A DNA stretch of 64,000 bases from an uncultured Collinsella sp. (GTDB lineage: Bacteria; Actinomycetota; Coriobacteriia; Coriobacteriales; Coriobacteriaceae), in the NCBI GenBank assembly GCA_900540845.1, contig UQHS01000002.1, positions 1 to 64,000 of the forward strand, written 5' to 3'. Below the pieces are notes generated by a model that was not told where the DNA came from, did no database searches, and worked only from the letters and a program-made list of their open reading frames with translations. The translations under genes were made by a program, and so were the position numbers. Positions 1 to 8,905 of the stretch are shown here, in pieces; within the stretch, counting starts at the first letter, position 1, and every line of letters begins with the position of its first letter.

Positions 1-70
1 CGCGCGGGGCAAGACCCCGGCGCGCCCTGACCGCCACGAGCTAGAAAAGCACTGTGCTCAAATCCAGCTA

Positions 71-123
71 CAACAAAAAAAGTGTTGCGAATCGCCGCGG
101 CGGTCTGCACCGCGGCGATTCGC
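71..123 (-). terminator. Intrinsic terminator, minus strand, left of gltX
   Basis: A perfect 14-bp stem (87-100 paired with 110-123) closes a 9-nt loop. Read on the minus strand it is followed directly by a run of seven T (bases 73-79 on plus are A). The polarity fits a minus-strand transcript. It lies about 120 nt past the gltX stop, so it would terminate gltX unless the second palindrome at 156-229 acts first. Confidence 0.7.
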
Positions 124-155
124 GCCCGCCCGATGGCTTCGGCTGGGTACACGTA

Positions 156-229
156 GGGCCGACCTCCCTTTTCCGTGCGCGATTTCTGAGCAACGCGAAG
201 CTGAGCGCAGGGAAAAGGGAGGTCGGCCC
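156..229. repeat. Long palindrome downstream of gltX
   Basis: Two perfect 19-nt arms (156-174 and 211-229) flank a 36-nt spacer that contains two CTGAGC copies. No T-run follows on either strand, so it is not a classical intrinsic terminator. It sits 12 nt past the gltX stop codon. It may be a U-less terminator, an mRNA 3'-end stabiliser or a palindromic repeat element. Confidence 0.75.
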
Positions 230-240
230 GGACAGGTCGA

Positions 241-1716
241 CTACAGCGCCATCGGACGGGCACGGTCGATGCGGGCGAGGCAGTCGTCGCGGCCGATGAG
301 CGCCATAGTTTCGCCCAGCGGCGGGCTCACCATGTTGCCGCATTCGGCAACGCGCACGGCGCCAAAGACCAGGCGCTTCTTGACGTCGAGTGCCTCGGGC
401 AGCGGCTCGAGGGCGGCGTCGATGTTCTCGGGCGTCCACGCTTCGACGGCCTCGAGGGCGGCGCGGGCGGCGTCGAGCACGGCGCCCATGCCCTCCTTGG
501 CGAGGCCCTTGGCCACGGACTTCTCATCATAGTTGAGCGTCTCGGCGGTCTTGAACACCGGCACGGCGACGGTCGCCGCATCGGCGGGCATCTTGGTGCG
601 CGGGCGCACGATGGCCGCGAGGGCGTCGACCCAGGCCTCGTCTGCCTCGAAGCCCTCATCGATCAGGCCTGCGTCGAGAAGTTCGGGCAGCATGATCTGG
701 TCGGCGAAGTCGGCGTCGGACATGGCGTTGATGTACTCGGCGTTCATCCAGTCGAGCTTCTTGGGGTCGAAGGTCGCGGGGTTCTTGGAGATGCGCTCCA
801 AGCTGAACTGGCTGGCGAGCACGTCACGCGGGATGACCGTGGTCTCGCCGTCGAGCGACCAGCCGAGCAGCGCCAGGTAGTTCACGAAGGCGTCGGACAA
901 GTAGCCTGCGTCGCGGTACTCCTCCACGGAGGTGGCGCCGTGGCGCTTGGAGAGCTTCTTGCCGTCGGCGCCCAAGATCATGGAGATGTGGGCGAAGGTG
1001 GGCACCGGCGCGCCCATGGCCTCGTAGACCATGACCTGGCGCGGGGTGTTGGAGAGGTGGTCGTCGCCACGGATGACGTGGGTGATGCCCATGAGCGCGT
1101 CGTCAACAACGGTGGCGAAGTTGTAGGTGGGGGTTCCGTCGGAGCGGAAGATCACGAAGTCGTCGAGCTCCTTGGCGTCGAAGGTGACCTCGCCGTGGAC
1201 GGCGTCGTGGATCACGACGTTGCCGCGGTCCTCCGGCACCTTGATGCGCAGCACGTAGGGCTCGCCGGCGTCGATGCGGGCCTGCGCCTCCTCGAGTGAG
1301 AGGTCGCGGCAGCGTCGCTGGTAGCCCTGGAAGGGGTCCTTGCGCGCCTGGGCGGCCTCGCGGTCAGCTGCGAGCTGCTCGGGCGTGCAGAAGCAGGGGT
1401 ATGCGCGCCCCTCGGCGAGCAGGCGTTCGGCGGTCTGCTTGTAGAGGTCGAGGCGCTCGGTCTGCGAATAGGGACCAAAGTCGCCGCCGACCTCGGGGCC
1501 CTCGTCCCAGTCGAGGCCCAGCCAGCGCATGGCGCGCAGGATGATTTGGGTGTTCTCGTCGGTGGAGCGAGTCGGGTCGGTGTCGTCGATGCGCAGGATG
1601 AAGGTGCCACCGTTGGCGCGGGCGAAGGCCCAGTTGTAGATAGCGGTGCGGGCGCCGCCGATGTGCAGCTTGCCGGTGGGCGAGGGCGCAAAGCGGACGC
1701 GGACGGAATCACTCAT
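241..1716 (-). CDS. gltX: Glutamate--tRNA ligase
   Basis: This class I aminoacyl-tRNA synthetase charges tRNA-Glu in the cytoplasm. The 491-residue length is normal for bacterial GluRS. The N-terminus holds FAPSPTG followed by the HIGG form of the HIGH motif (residues 18-21). A KLSKR signature lies near residue 250, and a CFC...C cluster near residues 95-125 resembles the zinc site of E. coli GluRS. I chose the ATG at 1716 because AAGGAG lies 7 nt upstream. The in-frame ATG two codons earlier is too close to that site, and a further upstream start has no ribosome site. The gene diverges from metK and is followed by two palindromes. Family assignment is near certain. Whether it is discriminating or also charges tRNA-Gln cannot be told from the sequence. 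Confidence 0.97.
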   Translation of the reverse strand: MSDSVRVRFAPSPTGKLHIGGARTAIYNWAFARANGGTFILRIDDTDPTRSTDENTQIILRAMRWLGLDWDEGPEVGGDFGPYSQTERLDLYKQTAERLLAEGRAYPCFCTPEQLAADREAAQARKDPFQGYQRRCRDLSLEEAQARIDAGEPYVLRIKVPEDRGNVVIHDAVHGEVTFDAKELDDFVIFRSDGTPTYNFATVVDDALMGITHVIRGDDHLSNTPRQVMVYEAMGAPVPTFAHISMILGADGKKLSKRHGATSVEEYRDAGYLSDAFVNYLALLGWSLDGETTVIPRDVLASQFSLERISKNPATFDPKKLDWMNAEYINAMSDADFADQIMLPELLDAGLIDEGFEADEAWVDALAAIVRPRTKMPADAATVAVPVFKTAETLNYDEKSVAKGLAKEGMGAVLDAARAALEAVEAWTPENIDAALEPLPEALDVKKRLVFGAVRVAECGNMVSPPLGETMALIGRDDCLARIDRARPMAL

Positions 1717-1763
1717 ATTCATGCTCCTTGTGATCGCGTTGGGGCGGATGTTCAAACAGGGTC

Positions 1764-1793
1764 ATTATAGCGTTCGCATGTTGTTCACTTGAA
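1764..1793 (-). promoter_or_regulatory. Promoter of gltX
   Basis: On the minus strand a perfect TATAAT (1764-1769) lies 18 nt from TTCAAG (1788-1793). This is a good -10 with a weak -35 and would give a leader of about 40 nt before the gltX ATG. It shares the short divergent spacer with metK. Confidence 0.6.
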
Positions 1794-1819
1794 GGCAGTC
1801 CCGAAAAGCGCACGTGCGG

Positions 1820-1866
1820 TACAATCTATCAGCTACATGCCCGGCGGAATGGTAACGGTCGCCGGG
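1820..1866 (+). promoter_or_regulatory. metK -10 element and leader hairpin
   Basis: TACAAT at 1820-1825 is a plausible -10 for metK, with no clear -35. The short leader then contains a 7-bp GC stem (1840-1846 with 1860-1866) that ends 22 nt before the metK ATG. I could not fit a known SAM riboswitch to it. Confidence 0.4.
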
Positions 1867-1888
1867 TTCACTCATGAAAGGGGCACCT

Positions 1889-3196
1889 ATGCCAACTGAG
1901 AATCGTTCCACACTGGAACCGGCTCGCGCCACCGCTCTCGGCGCAGATTCCTTCGTATTCACCTCCGAGTCGGTTACCGAGGGCCATCCCGACAAGATGG
2001 CAGATCAGATCTCCGACGCAATCCTCGACGCCATCCTCGCCAAGGAGGCGGAGCTTGAGGCCAAGGGTTACATCGCTCCCAACGGCCAGCCCGCAAAGCT
2101 CGAGAACGTGCGTTGCGCGTGCGAGACCTTCGTCACCACCGGCACTGTGATCGTCGCCGGCGAGATCCGCACTGAGGCCTACATCGACGTTCAGAACATC
2201 GCCCGCGAGGTCGTCCGCCGCATCGGCTACGACCGCGCCAAGTTCGGCTTCGACTGCGACACCTGCGGCGTGCTCAATCTCATCCACGAGCAGAGCCCCG
2301 ACATCGCGCAGGGCGTTGACGAGTCCTTCGACGCCCAGGCCGGCCGCACCACCGACCCGATCGACCTCATCGGCGCGGGCGACCAGGGCATGATGTTCGG
2401 CTACGCATCCAACGAGACGCCCACGCTCATGCCCATGCCGCACTATCTCTCCAGCCGCCTGGCCGAGCGCCTGGCCGCCGTGCGCCACGACGGAACCCTG
2501 CCGTACCTGCGCCCCGACGGTAAGACCCAGGTCACCGTGCGCTATGAGGGCGGCAAGCCCGTCGCGGTCGAGACTATCGTCATCTCCACGCAGCATGCGC
2601 CCGAGATTGAGGATATGTCCGTCATCGAGGCCGACATGCGCCAGCACGTCATCGCCCCGGTTATGGAGGCCGCGGGCATCCCGTGGGAGGGTGCCGACCT
2701 CTACGTGAACCCCACCGGCCGCTTCGTGGTGGGTGGTCCCATGGGCGATACCGGCCTCACCGGTCGCAAGATCATCGTCGACACCTACGGCGGTATGGGT
2801 CGCCACGGCGGCGGCGCCTTCTCCGGCAAGGATTGCACCAAGGTCGACCGCTCCGCCGCCTACGCCGCGCGCTGGGTCGCCAAGAACGTGGTCGCAGCCG
2901 GCTTGGCCGAGCGCTGCGAGATCGAGCTCGCCTACGCCATCGGCGTGAGCTATCCGCTATCCATCATGGTCGACACCTTCGGCACCGGTGTTGTGGACGA
3001 GGCCACGATCACGGATGCCGTCAAGCGCGTGTTCGACCTGCGCCCGGGTGCCATCATCCGCGACCTCGACTTGCGCCGTCCCATCTACGAGAAGACGGCC
3101 GCCTATGGTCACTTCGGCCGCGAGGACGCCGATTTTACCTGGGAGCGCACCGACCGCGTGGACGAGCTGCGCGCCGCGTGCGGGCTGGCCGAGTAG
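1889..3196 (+). CDS. metK: S-adenosylmethionine synthase
   Basis: The enzyme joins methionine and ATP to make S-adenosylmethionine, the methyl donor for the rRNA and tRNA methyltransferases also found in this window (rsmB, rsmD, SpoU). The protein has 435 residues, slightly longer than E. coli MetK because of an N-terminal extension of about 18 residues. It carries the ATP site GHPDK (residues 32-36), the signature [12 protein letters not shown] and the P-loop-like GGGAFSGKD...KVDRS segment. The ATG at 1889 is preceded by AAAGGGG with 5-nt spacing. An in-frame ATG at 1874 overlaps that site and is unlikely. priA begins 10 nt after the stop. Confidence 0.97.
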   Translation: MPTENRSTLEPARATALGADSFVFTSESVTEGHPDKMADQISDAILDAILAKEAELEAKGYIAPNGQPAKLENVRCACETFVTTGTVIVAGEIRTEAYIDVQNIAREVVRRIGYDRAKFGFDCDTCGVLNLIHEQSPDIAQGVDESFDAQAGRTTDPIDLIGAGDQGMMFGYASNETPTLMPMPHYLSSRLAERLAAVRHDGTLPYLRPDGKTQVTVRYEGGKPVAVETIVISTQHAPEIEDMSVIEADMRQHVIAPVMEAAGIPWEGADLYVNPTGRFVVGGPMGDTGLTGRKIIVDTYGGMGRHGGGAFSGKDCTKVDRSAAYAARWVAKNVVAAGLAERCEIELAYAIGVSYPLSIMVDTFGTGVVDEATITDAVKRVFDLRPGAIIRDLDLRRPIYEKTAAYGHFGREDADFTWERTDRVDELRAACGLAE

Positions 3197-3206
3197 CACG
3201 TCGCCT

Positions 3207-5771
3207 ATGACGGGCCAGGCTTCGCTTTTCCCTGAACTGAATACGAGCGAACCGGGGGCGTCTGCACAAGCGGGCGCCCCTCGCCCCATGGGCAATTTGG
3301 GGACGGGTGCAAAATTGCACATTCCCGCCCTTGACGAAGGCGGTCACAATGGGAAGGCCGTCTCACTTCCGCGCGCACCTTCCTATGTCTCGGTGGTGGT
3401 CGACATCCCGGCACGCGCGCTGTCCGAGCCCTTCGCCTATGCCGTTCCCGCCGAGCTTGACGAGGCCTGTGAGGTCGGGTCGACCGTGCTCGTGCCGTTT
3501 GGCCGCCGCGTCGAGGCCGGATATGTCGTCGCCCGCTCCGATTCTCTCTCTGAGCTCGTGGGGACCGAAGGGCTCGACCCGTCCCGTGTGAAGGCGCTGC
3601 GCGATGTCGTCGCCGAGCCTGCGTTTTCGCCCGCTTCGGCCGAGCTCGCGTTCTGGATGAGCCATGAATACGTGGCGCCGCTTTCCGAGTGCCTGCGGCT
3701 GCTGCTTCCGCCGGGCGGCGCGGGCAAGGTCGCGCGCCGAGACGATGGGTCGTATTTCTATGAGCCTCCGGCCACCTTGCCCGTCACGGCGCGCTGGGTG
3801 AGCCTCACCGAGGAGGGGCGTGCCTTCAAGCCCGCCGAGCGCGCGGTTCGCCAGCGCCAGCTCATCGAGGCGCTCTCCTGCGGTCCCGTGACAACGCGCG
3901 AGCTCAACGTGTTGTATGGAGACCTTTCGGCGACGGTGCGCGCGCTTGAGAAGCGCGGCGTCGTTGCGGTCGAGGAACGGCGCAGTTGGCGCGGGTGCGA
4001 CGAGGGGACCACGCTTTCCTCTGCGCGCGCCTCGGCCCCGGAGCAGCTCACCTCGGGGCAGGTTGCGGCGCTCACCGCCATCGATCGCGCTGCGGACGAT
4101 GCATCCGGCGATGTCGTGCTCGTCGATGGCGTCACCGGATCCGGCAAAACCGAAGTCTACCTCTCTGCGATCGAGCGTGTTCTTGCGCGCGGGCGCTCGG
4201 CATGCGTGCTGGTTCCCGAGATCTCGCTCACGGCCCAGACCGTGGGTCGGTTCCGTTCGCGTTTTGGCGACGCGGTCGCGGTGTTTCATTCGCGCCTGTC
4301 GGCCGGAGAGCGGCTCGACCAGTGGGATATGGTCCGCTCCGGGGCCGCCCGCGTCGTGGTGGGGGCCCGATCGGCGCTTTTCTGCCCGCTGGCAGATCTG
4401 GGCCTCATCGTCATTGACGAGGAGCACGAGGCGAGCTACAAGCAGGGGAGCAGCCCGCGTTACCACGCTCGCGAGGTGGCGGCCCGGCTGGCGAAGATCC
4501 ACGGGTGCCCGCTTGTGCTCGGCTCCGCGACGCCGTCTGCCGAGGCGTTGGCTCGTTGCGAAGAGGGGTGCCACGGCGGTGTGTCTTGGACGCGCATTGT
4601 CATGCCCGAGCGCCCCGGGACATCCCGGCTGCCCCGCGTGATCGTCGCCGACCTGCGCCGCGAGTTCGCCGCCGGCAGCCGGTCGATGTTCTCCAAGCCG
4701 TTGATGGACGCCCTGCACGATGTGGTGGAGAAGCGCCAGAAGGCCGTGCTGCTCCACAACCGCCGCGGTTTCGCGAGTTTTCTCATGTGCCGCGAATGCG
4801 GATGCGTCCCCACCTGCAAGCATTGCTCAACCGCGCTCACGTACCACGAGCGCACCCATACGCTCGAATGCCACACCTGCGGGGCCTCGTATCGCGTTCG
4901 CCCGTACCCCGAGTACGGCAGCGCTTGTCCCAAGTGCGGTAGCCGCTACCTGGCCAAGATGGGACTGGGGACGCAACAGGTGGAGGATGCGCTGCGCGCC
5001 CTGCTGCCCGAAGACGTCGCGGTCATTCGCATGGATGCCGATTCCACGCGCGCCAAGGGCTCGCACCAAAAGCTTCTCGAGCAGTTCGACGCGGCGGAAT
5101 GCGCCGTACTGCTTGGAACCCAGATGATCGCCAAGGGCCTGGATTTCCCCGAGGTCACGCTCGTGGGCGTGATTAACGCCGACTACGCGCTCAAGATGCC
5201 GGACTTCCGTGCCGGCGAGCGTGCGTATGACCTGTTGGAGCAGGTCGCAGGGCGAGCTGGTAGGGGCGAGGAACCCGGTCGGGTCGTCATCCAGACGTAC
5301 CTGCCCGACGAGCCCGCGATCCGCGCGGTGGCGACGCATGAGCGCGAGATCTTCACCAGGCACGATTTGTCCATGCGGCGCGATGCCCTCTATCCGCCCT
5401 ATGCGAGGCTCGCCAATGTCGTGGTGTGGAGTGTGCAAGAGCGCGATGCGCGGTCGATGGTGATGCGCATAGCGGACGAGCTTCGTTCGGAGCTGGGCCT
5501 GGACGGCGAGATGCACCTGCACGCGCTCGATGAAGGTGAGCGGGGCGCATCGGGTGCGGGGCCAGATGACGAGCTGCTCGCGCAGCCTCAGGTTTTGGGG
5601 CCCACCCCTTGCGTGATCGAGCGCGCCAAGGACAGGTATCGCTTCCACATCATCGTGAAGGCACCGCTGACGTGCGACCTTTCTTCCGCGCTCTCCGCCG
5701 CCGTGTCGCGCGCGGGGACAAAGCCCGGTGTGAGCATTGCTGTCGATGTGGACGCCTACGACCTCATGTAG
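3207..5771 (+). CDS. priA: Primosomal replication restart helicase PriA
   Basis: PriA is the 3'-5' DNA helicase that reloads the replisome at stalled forks. The frame gives 854 residues with the family's order: an N-terminal 3'-end-binding domain (from about residue 60), a DNA-binding wedge, helicase lobe 1 with Walker A GVTGSGKTE and DEEH box, a cysteine-rich zinc module with CxxC pairs around residues 530-575, and lobe 2. The start is uncertain. The ATG at 3207 follows the metK stop closely but has no clear ribosome site, and ATG 3288 and TTG 3297 or 3315 are in frame. The first 55 residues look non-conserved and include the peptide encoded by one copy of the dispersed 31-nt repeat (3292-3322). 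Function is certain, but the N-terminus should be checked. Confidence 0.93.
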   Translation: MTGQASLFPELNTSEPGASAQAGAPRPMGNLGTGAKLHIPALDEGGHNGKAVSLPRAPSYVSVVVDIPARALSEPFAYAVPAELDEACEVGSTVLVPFGRRVEAGYVVARSDSLSELVGTEGLDPSRVKALRDVVAEPAFSPASAELAFWMSHEYVAPLSECLRLLLPPGGAGKVARRDDGSYFYEPPATLPVTARWVSLTEEGRAFKPAERAVRQRQLIEALSCGPVTTRELNVLYGDLSATVRALEKRGVVAVEERRSWRGCDEGTTLSSARASAPEQLTSGQVAALTAIDRAADDASGDVVLVDGVTGSGKTEVYLSAIERVLARGRSACVLVPEISLTAQTVGRFRSRFGDAVAVFHSRLSAGERLDQWDMVRSGAARVVVGARSALFCPLADLGLIVIDEEHEASYKQGSSPRYHAREVAARLAKIHGCPLVLGSATPSAEALARCEEGCHGGVSWTRIVMPERPGTSRLPRVIVADLRREFAAGSRSMFSKPLMDALHDVVEKRQKAVLLHNRRGFASFLMCRECGCVPTCKHCSTALTYHERTHTLECHTCGASYRVRPYPEYGSACPKCGSRYLAKMGLGTQQVEDALRALLPEDVAVIRMDADSTRAKGSHQKLLEQFDAAECAVLLGTQMIAKGLDFPEVTLVGVINADYALKMPDFRAGERAYDLLEQVAGRAGRGEEPGRVVIQTYLPDEPAIRAVATHEREIFTRHDLSMRRDALYPPYARLANVVVWSVQERDARSMVMRIADELRSELGLDGEMHLHALDEGERGASGAGPDDELLAQPQVLGPTPCVIERAKDRYRFHIIVKAPLTCDLSSALSAAVSRAGTKPGVSIAVDVDAYDLM
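3292..3322 (+). repeat. Dispersed 31-nt repeat, copy R1
   Basis: This 31-nt unit has the invariant core GGGGACGGGTGCA and ends in CACAT, like the copies at 8775-8805, 8869-8899 (inverted) and 48754-48784. R1 differs from the 48754 copy at three positions. It lies within the annotated 5' end of priA, whereas the other copies are intergenic. Confidence 0.8.
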
Positions 5772-5846
5772 GTTGAGATTTGTTTGAGGGTACTATAGAG
5801 GGCAGTGAATACGTGCGGGCCCGTGCCCGCGTGCGAAAGGATTGTC

Positions 5847-6383
5847 ATGGAAGTCAATGGAATCGTGCTGTCTCCCGACCCGCGGCTTCGCCAGGAGTGC
5901 GCAGAGGTTGCCGAGATCAACGACGAGCTCGTTGAGCTTGTCGAGCGCATGAAGGTGCAGATGTTTGAGAGCAGCGGCTGCGGCTTGGCTGCCCCGCAGG
6001 TGGGCGAGCTCATCCAGCTTGCCATCGTGGACACCGAGTACACCAGCGAGAAGGACTACGACCCCTTCGTCCTCATCAACCCGGTGATCGTCGAGCAGTC
6101 CGACACGCTCGTGCCGTCCACCGAAGGCTGCCTGTCCATCCCCGGCATCAACTGCGAGATCATGCGTCCCGACCGCGTGGTGGTCGAGGCGTACAACCTC
6201 GATGGCGACTGCATGCGCTATGAGGCCGCCGGCGACTTGTTCTGCGTGTGCCTGCAGCATGAGATCGACCATCTCCACGGCAACACGATGTTCGAGCGTC
6301 TTCAGCCGCAACAGCGCGTCCGCGCGATGAGGCAATATCAGGAGGCGCTCGCTCGCGGCGCCAGACCGGGGGAGACGGAATAG
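5847..6383 (+). CDS. def: Peptide deformylase
   Basis: This metalloenzyme removes the formyl group from the N-terminal methionine of new proteins. It is paired here with fmt, which adds that group to the initiator tRNA. All three family motifs are present in 178 residues: GCGLAAPQ (motif 1), EGCLS (motif 2, metal-binding Cys) and QHEIDH (motif 3, HExxH-like with metal-binding His and catalytic Glu). The ATG at 5847 has GAAAGGA upstream. A possible longer start at 5805 lacks a site. fmt follows after 50 nt with its own strong ribosome site. Confidence 0.97.
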   Translation: MEVNGIVLSPDPRLRQECAEVAEINDELVELVERMKVQMFESSGCGLAAPQVGELIQLAIVDTEYTSEKDYDPFVLINPVIVEQSDTLVPSTEGCLSIPGINCEIMRPDRVVVEAYNLDGDCMRYEAAGDLFCVCLQHEIDHLHGNTMFERLQPQQRVRAMRQYQEALARGARPGETE

Positions 6384-6433
6384 CACGTCTTTTCCAGGCG
6401 CCTACGCTGTGGATGATTTTGAGGAGGTCTAAT

Positions 6434-7360
6434 ATGCGCGTCGTCTTTATGGGCACGCCCTCGTTTGCGGTGCCGTCGTTGAGGAAACTGGCAGAGGTTC
6501 ATGATGTGGCCCTCGTGCTCACCCGTCCCGACGCGGTGCGCTCCCGAGGGAAAAAACTCGAGCCCTCGCCCGTTAAAGAGGCGGCGCTCGAACTCGGCCT
6601 TCCTGTGATCGAGGCCAACCGCATGACGCCCGAGGTGATCGACGCCCTCCGCGAGGTCAAGGCGGACGTCTATTGCGTTGCCGCCTACGGTTGCATCCTG
6701 CCCGACGAGGTGCTCACCATGGCGCCTTTGGGTTGCGTGAACGTTCACGCCTCGCTGCTGCCCCGATGGCGCGGTGCCGCACCCATCCAGCGCTCTATCC
6801 TGGAGGGCGATGCCGAGACGGGCGTGTCCATCATGCGCATCGGCCACGGCGTTGATACGGGGGCGTACTGCGCCCAGGCGAGCTGCACGGTTGCCGGCAA
6901 GACGGCCGATGAGCTCACGGCCGAGCTGGCCGAGCTCGGCGGCGATTTGCTGGTGCGCACGCTGCCCTCGCTCGCCGACGGCACGGCCGTGTGGTGCGAG
7001 CAGGACGAGTCGCTCGTGACGCATGCCGCCAAGATCTCCAAGGCGGAGATGCGCCTCGACCCGAGTGACGGGGTGCAGGACAACGTTCGCCGCGTCATGG
7101 CCTCCTCGGATGCCGCGCCCGCGCGGTGCGTGGTCGCCGGCAAGCCTGCGCGCGTCATGGGCGCCGCGCCCGCGGGCCCCGATGCCCCGAGCGTTCCCGA
7201 GGGCTCGTTTGCGGTGCAGGGCTCGCACGTGTACCTCGGCTGTGCCGATGGCGTCTTCGAGCTCACCTCCATCAAGCCGGATGGCAAGCGCGAGATGGAT
7301 GCCAAGTCCTGGGCCGCCGGCCAGCGTGACGACCTCGGTACCTGGGGTCGCATTGAGTAG
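6434..7360 (+). CDS. fmt: Methionyl-tRNA formyltransferase
   Basis: Fmt formylates Met-tRNA(fMet) using 10-formyltetrahydrofolate. The protein of 308 residues has the formyltransferase N-domain, with MGTPSFAVPSL at the start and NVHASLLPRWRGAAPIQ around residues 106-123. That segment contains the catalytic Asn-His pair and the SLLP signature. A C-terminal OB-type domain follows. GAGGAGGT stands 6 nt before the ATG at 6434. The 3' end overlaps the likely TTG start of rsmB, so the two are probably translationally coupled. def-fmt-rsmB (and priA) is a common conserved cluster. Confidence 0.97.
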   Translation: MRVVFMGTPSFAVPSLRKLAEVHDVALVLTRPDAVRSRGKKLEPSPVKEAALELGLPVIEANRMTPEVIDALREVKADVYCVAAYGCILPDEVLTMAPLGCVNVHASLLPRWRGAAPIQRSILEGDAETGVSIMRIGHGVDTGAYCAQASCTVAGKTADELTAELAELGGDLLVRTLPSLADGTAVWCEQDESLVTHAAKISKAEMRLDPSDGVQDNVRRVMASSDAAPARCVVAGKPARVMGAAPAGPDAPSVPEGSFAVQGSHVYLGCADGVFELTSIKPDGKREMDAKSWAAGQRDDLGTWGRIE

Positions 7361-8765
7361 GGCGAGCCTTTCGGTGGGACGCCTCGCGGCGCTCCGTATT
7401 CTGATTTCCGCGCGCGAGACCGGGCGGTATGCTCGCGAGATCGCTCGCGATGTGTGCTCCGTCGCGGGCCTCGATGCTCGCGACGGGGCGTTCGCCCGTA
7501 GGCTCTCGCTTGGCGTCACCAGCTGCGCGGGATGCTTGGACGATGCGCTCAATCGCATGCTTGATGACCCTCGCTCTGTATCTCCTGATGTGCGCGATGC
7601 TCTTCGCTTGGGCGCGTATGAGCTGCTCTACCTTGGCACGCCCCCGCAGGTCGCGGTGAGCCAGGGCGTCGAGCTCGCGCGTATCTGCTCTCATGGGGCG
7701 GCCGGGCTTGCCAACGCGGTGCTTCGCCGTGTGGCTGAGGGCGCCGATGCCTTCCTCTCGGCTGAGGACGCTTCCGATCAACATCGCGAGATGGTCTCCC
7801 GGGCTCGACGTGCGGGCCTGCCCACGTGGCTGGTACGCAGGATCGTCGACTCTTTGGGCGAGGCTTGCGCTTCTGCCATGTTGGAGGCCCAGCTTGAGCC
7901 TGCTCCCATTGCGGTGCATCTCAATCCGCTTCATGGTCCAGAGGTGGAGGGCGCTCTTGACGCCGATGGTGCTTTGCCCCTCGCGTTGCCCGGCGCATAT
8001 GCCGTCGAACGCGTAGGGTCCCTGGTCCAGGCCGATTCCTTTGCACGGGCTGATGCCGCCGCATCGGATTACCATGCGCAGTTGATCGCCGCCGCAGCGA
8101 CTCGAGAGGGTTCCTGCTTGGAGATCGGCGCCGGGCGCGGCACCAAGACGTTCATGATGATGGCTCATGCCAACCGTCGAGATTTGCATCATACGCATGT
8201 CGCGGTCGATCTCTACGAGGGCAAGTGCCAGGCGAATGCCCAGCGCATTGAGCGCTCTGGGCTCGGCGAGGTTCTCACTGCTGCGGGTGACGCCACGGAT
8301 TTGGATACCTGTCTGGCAAGGTACGACGCCCAGGAGGGGCGCTGCGCCCTGTTTGATACCGTGTTCGTGGACGCTCCCTGTTCGGGTACGGGCACCATGC
8401 GGCGCCACGGCGAGATTCCCTGGCGCCTTAAGCCGCAGGAGTGTGATCGCGACTTGCCCGCCTTGCAGCTGTCGCTGCTGCGCGCTGCCGCGCGTAGGGT
8501 GGCGTCTCACGGCGAGCTCGTCTACGCCACCTGCTCGGTGCTGAGAGCGGAAAACAGCTCCGTGGTTACTGCGTTTTTGGCTTCGCCGGAAGGGAAGGGC
8601 TTTGCGCTGCTGCCTGTATCTGATGCGCTCGCGAGCGCGGGGCCTGCATATGACTCTGCGGCAAAGGATGTCGCCGCACATGAGATCCCGATCGGGACCT
8701 TCCAGAGCCTTCCGGCGCTCGGCGCCTTCGATGGGCACTTCTGCGCCCGCTTCGTGCGCGTCTAA
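7353..8765 (+). CDS. rsmB: 16S rRNA (cytosine-967-C5)-methyltransferase RsmB
   Basis: RsmB methylates C967 of 16S rRNA with SAM. The protein of 470 residues has a NusB-like RNA-binding N-domain (about 1-150), a linker and a Rossmann methyltransferase domain. Motifs seen are LEIGAGRGTKT (SAM binding), VDAPCSGTGTMRRHGE (motif IV with Cys) and YATCSV (motif VI with the expected catalytic Cys). No ATG is near. The TTG at 7353 overlaps the fmt stop and has GGGG 5 nt upstream, and a GTG at 7374 is the alternative. The downstream sequence is the nested palindrome at 8773-8901. Confidence 0.93.
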   Translation: MSRASLSVGRLAALRILISARETGRYAREIARDVCSVAGLDARDGAFARRLSLGVTSCAGCLDDALNRMLDDPRSVSPDVRDALRLGAYELLYLGTPPQVAVSQGVELARICSHGAAGLANAVLRRVAEGADAFLSAEDASDQHREMVSRARRAGLPTWLVRRIVDSLGEACASAMLEAQLEPAPIAVHLNPLHGPEVEGALDADGALPLALPGAYAVERVGSLVQADSFARADAAASDYHAQLIAAAATREGSCLEIGAGRGTKTFMMMAHANRRDLHHTHVAVDLYEGKCQANAQRIERSGLGEVLTAAGDATDLDTCLARYDAQEGRCALFDTVFVDAPCSGTGTMRRHGEIPWRLKPQECDRDLPALQLSLLRAAARRVASHGELVYATCSVLRAENSSVVTAFLASPEGKGFALLPVSDALASAGPAYDSAAKDVAAHEIPIGTFQSLPALGAFDGHFCARFVRV

Positions 8766-8772
8766 TCCGGAC

Positions 8773-8901
8773 GTCCAATCCGGGGACGGGTGCAGGATTA
8801 CACATTTGCGTAAAAACGGGGTGGCGGCGAGATACAAGTCTCGCCGCCACCCCGTTTTGTCATGAACTATGTGTAATCCTGCACCCGTCCCCGGATTGGA
8901 C
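8773..8901. repeat. 129-bp nested palindrome with repeat arms R2/R2'
   Basis: Two perfect 33-nt arms (8773-8805 and 8869-8901) contain two inverted copies of the 31-nt dispersed repeat (8775-8805 and 8869-8899). Inside them lies a second perfect 20-bp stem with a 6-nt loop (8813-8832, 8839-8858). The whole element lies between the converging genes rsmB and the zinc-ribbon gene. The architecture, inverted repeat units around an inner hairpin, resembles the bacterial interspersed mosaic elements made by REP sequences. Confidence 0.85.
8809..8862. terminator. Bidirectional intrinsic terminator between rsmB and the zinc-ribbon gene
   Basis: The perfect 20-bp stem 8813-8832/8839-8858 begins with AAAA and ends with TTTT. 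The base of the stem therefore supplies a short U-run for transcripts on both strands. This fits the converging gene pair. Confidence 0.7.
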
Positions 8902-8905
8902 GCGC

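Noticed and set aside
1770..1888. Possible SAM riboswitch before metK
   Set aside because: The leader is too short after the -10, and the single 7-bp hairpin does not match known SAM aptamer features.
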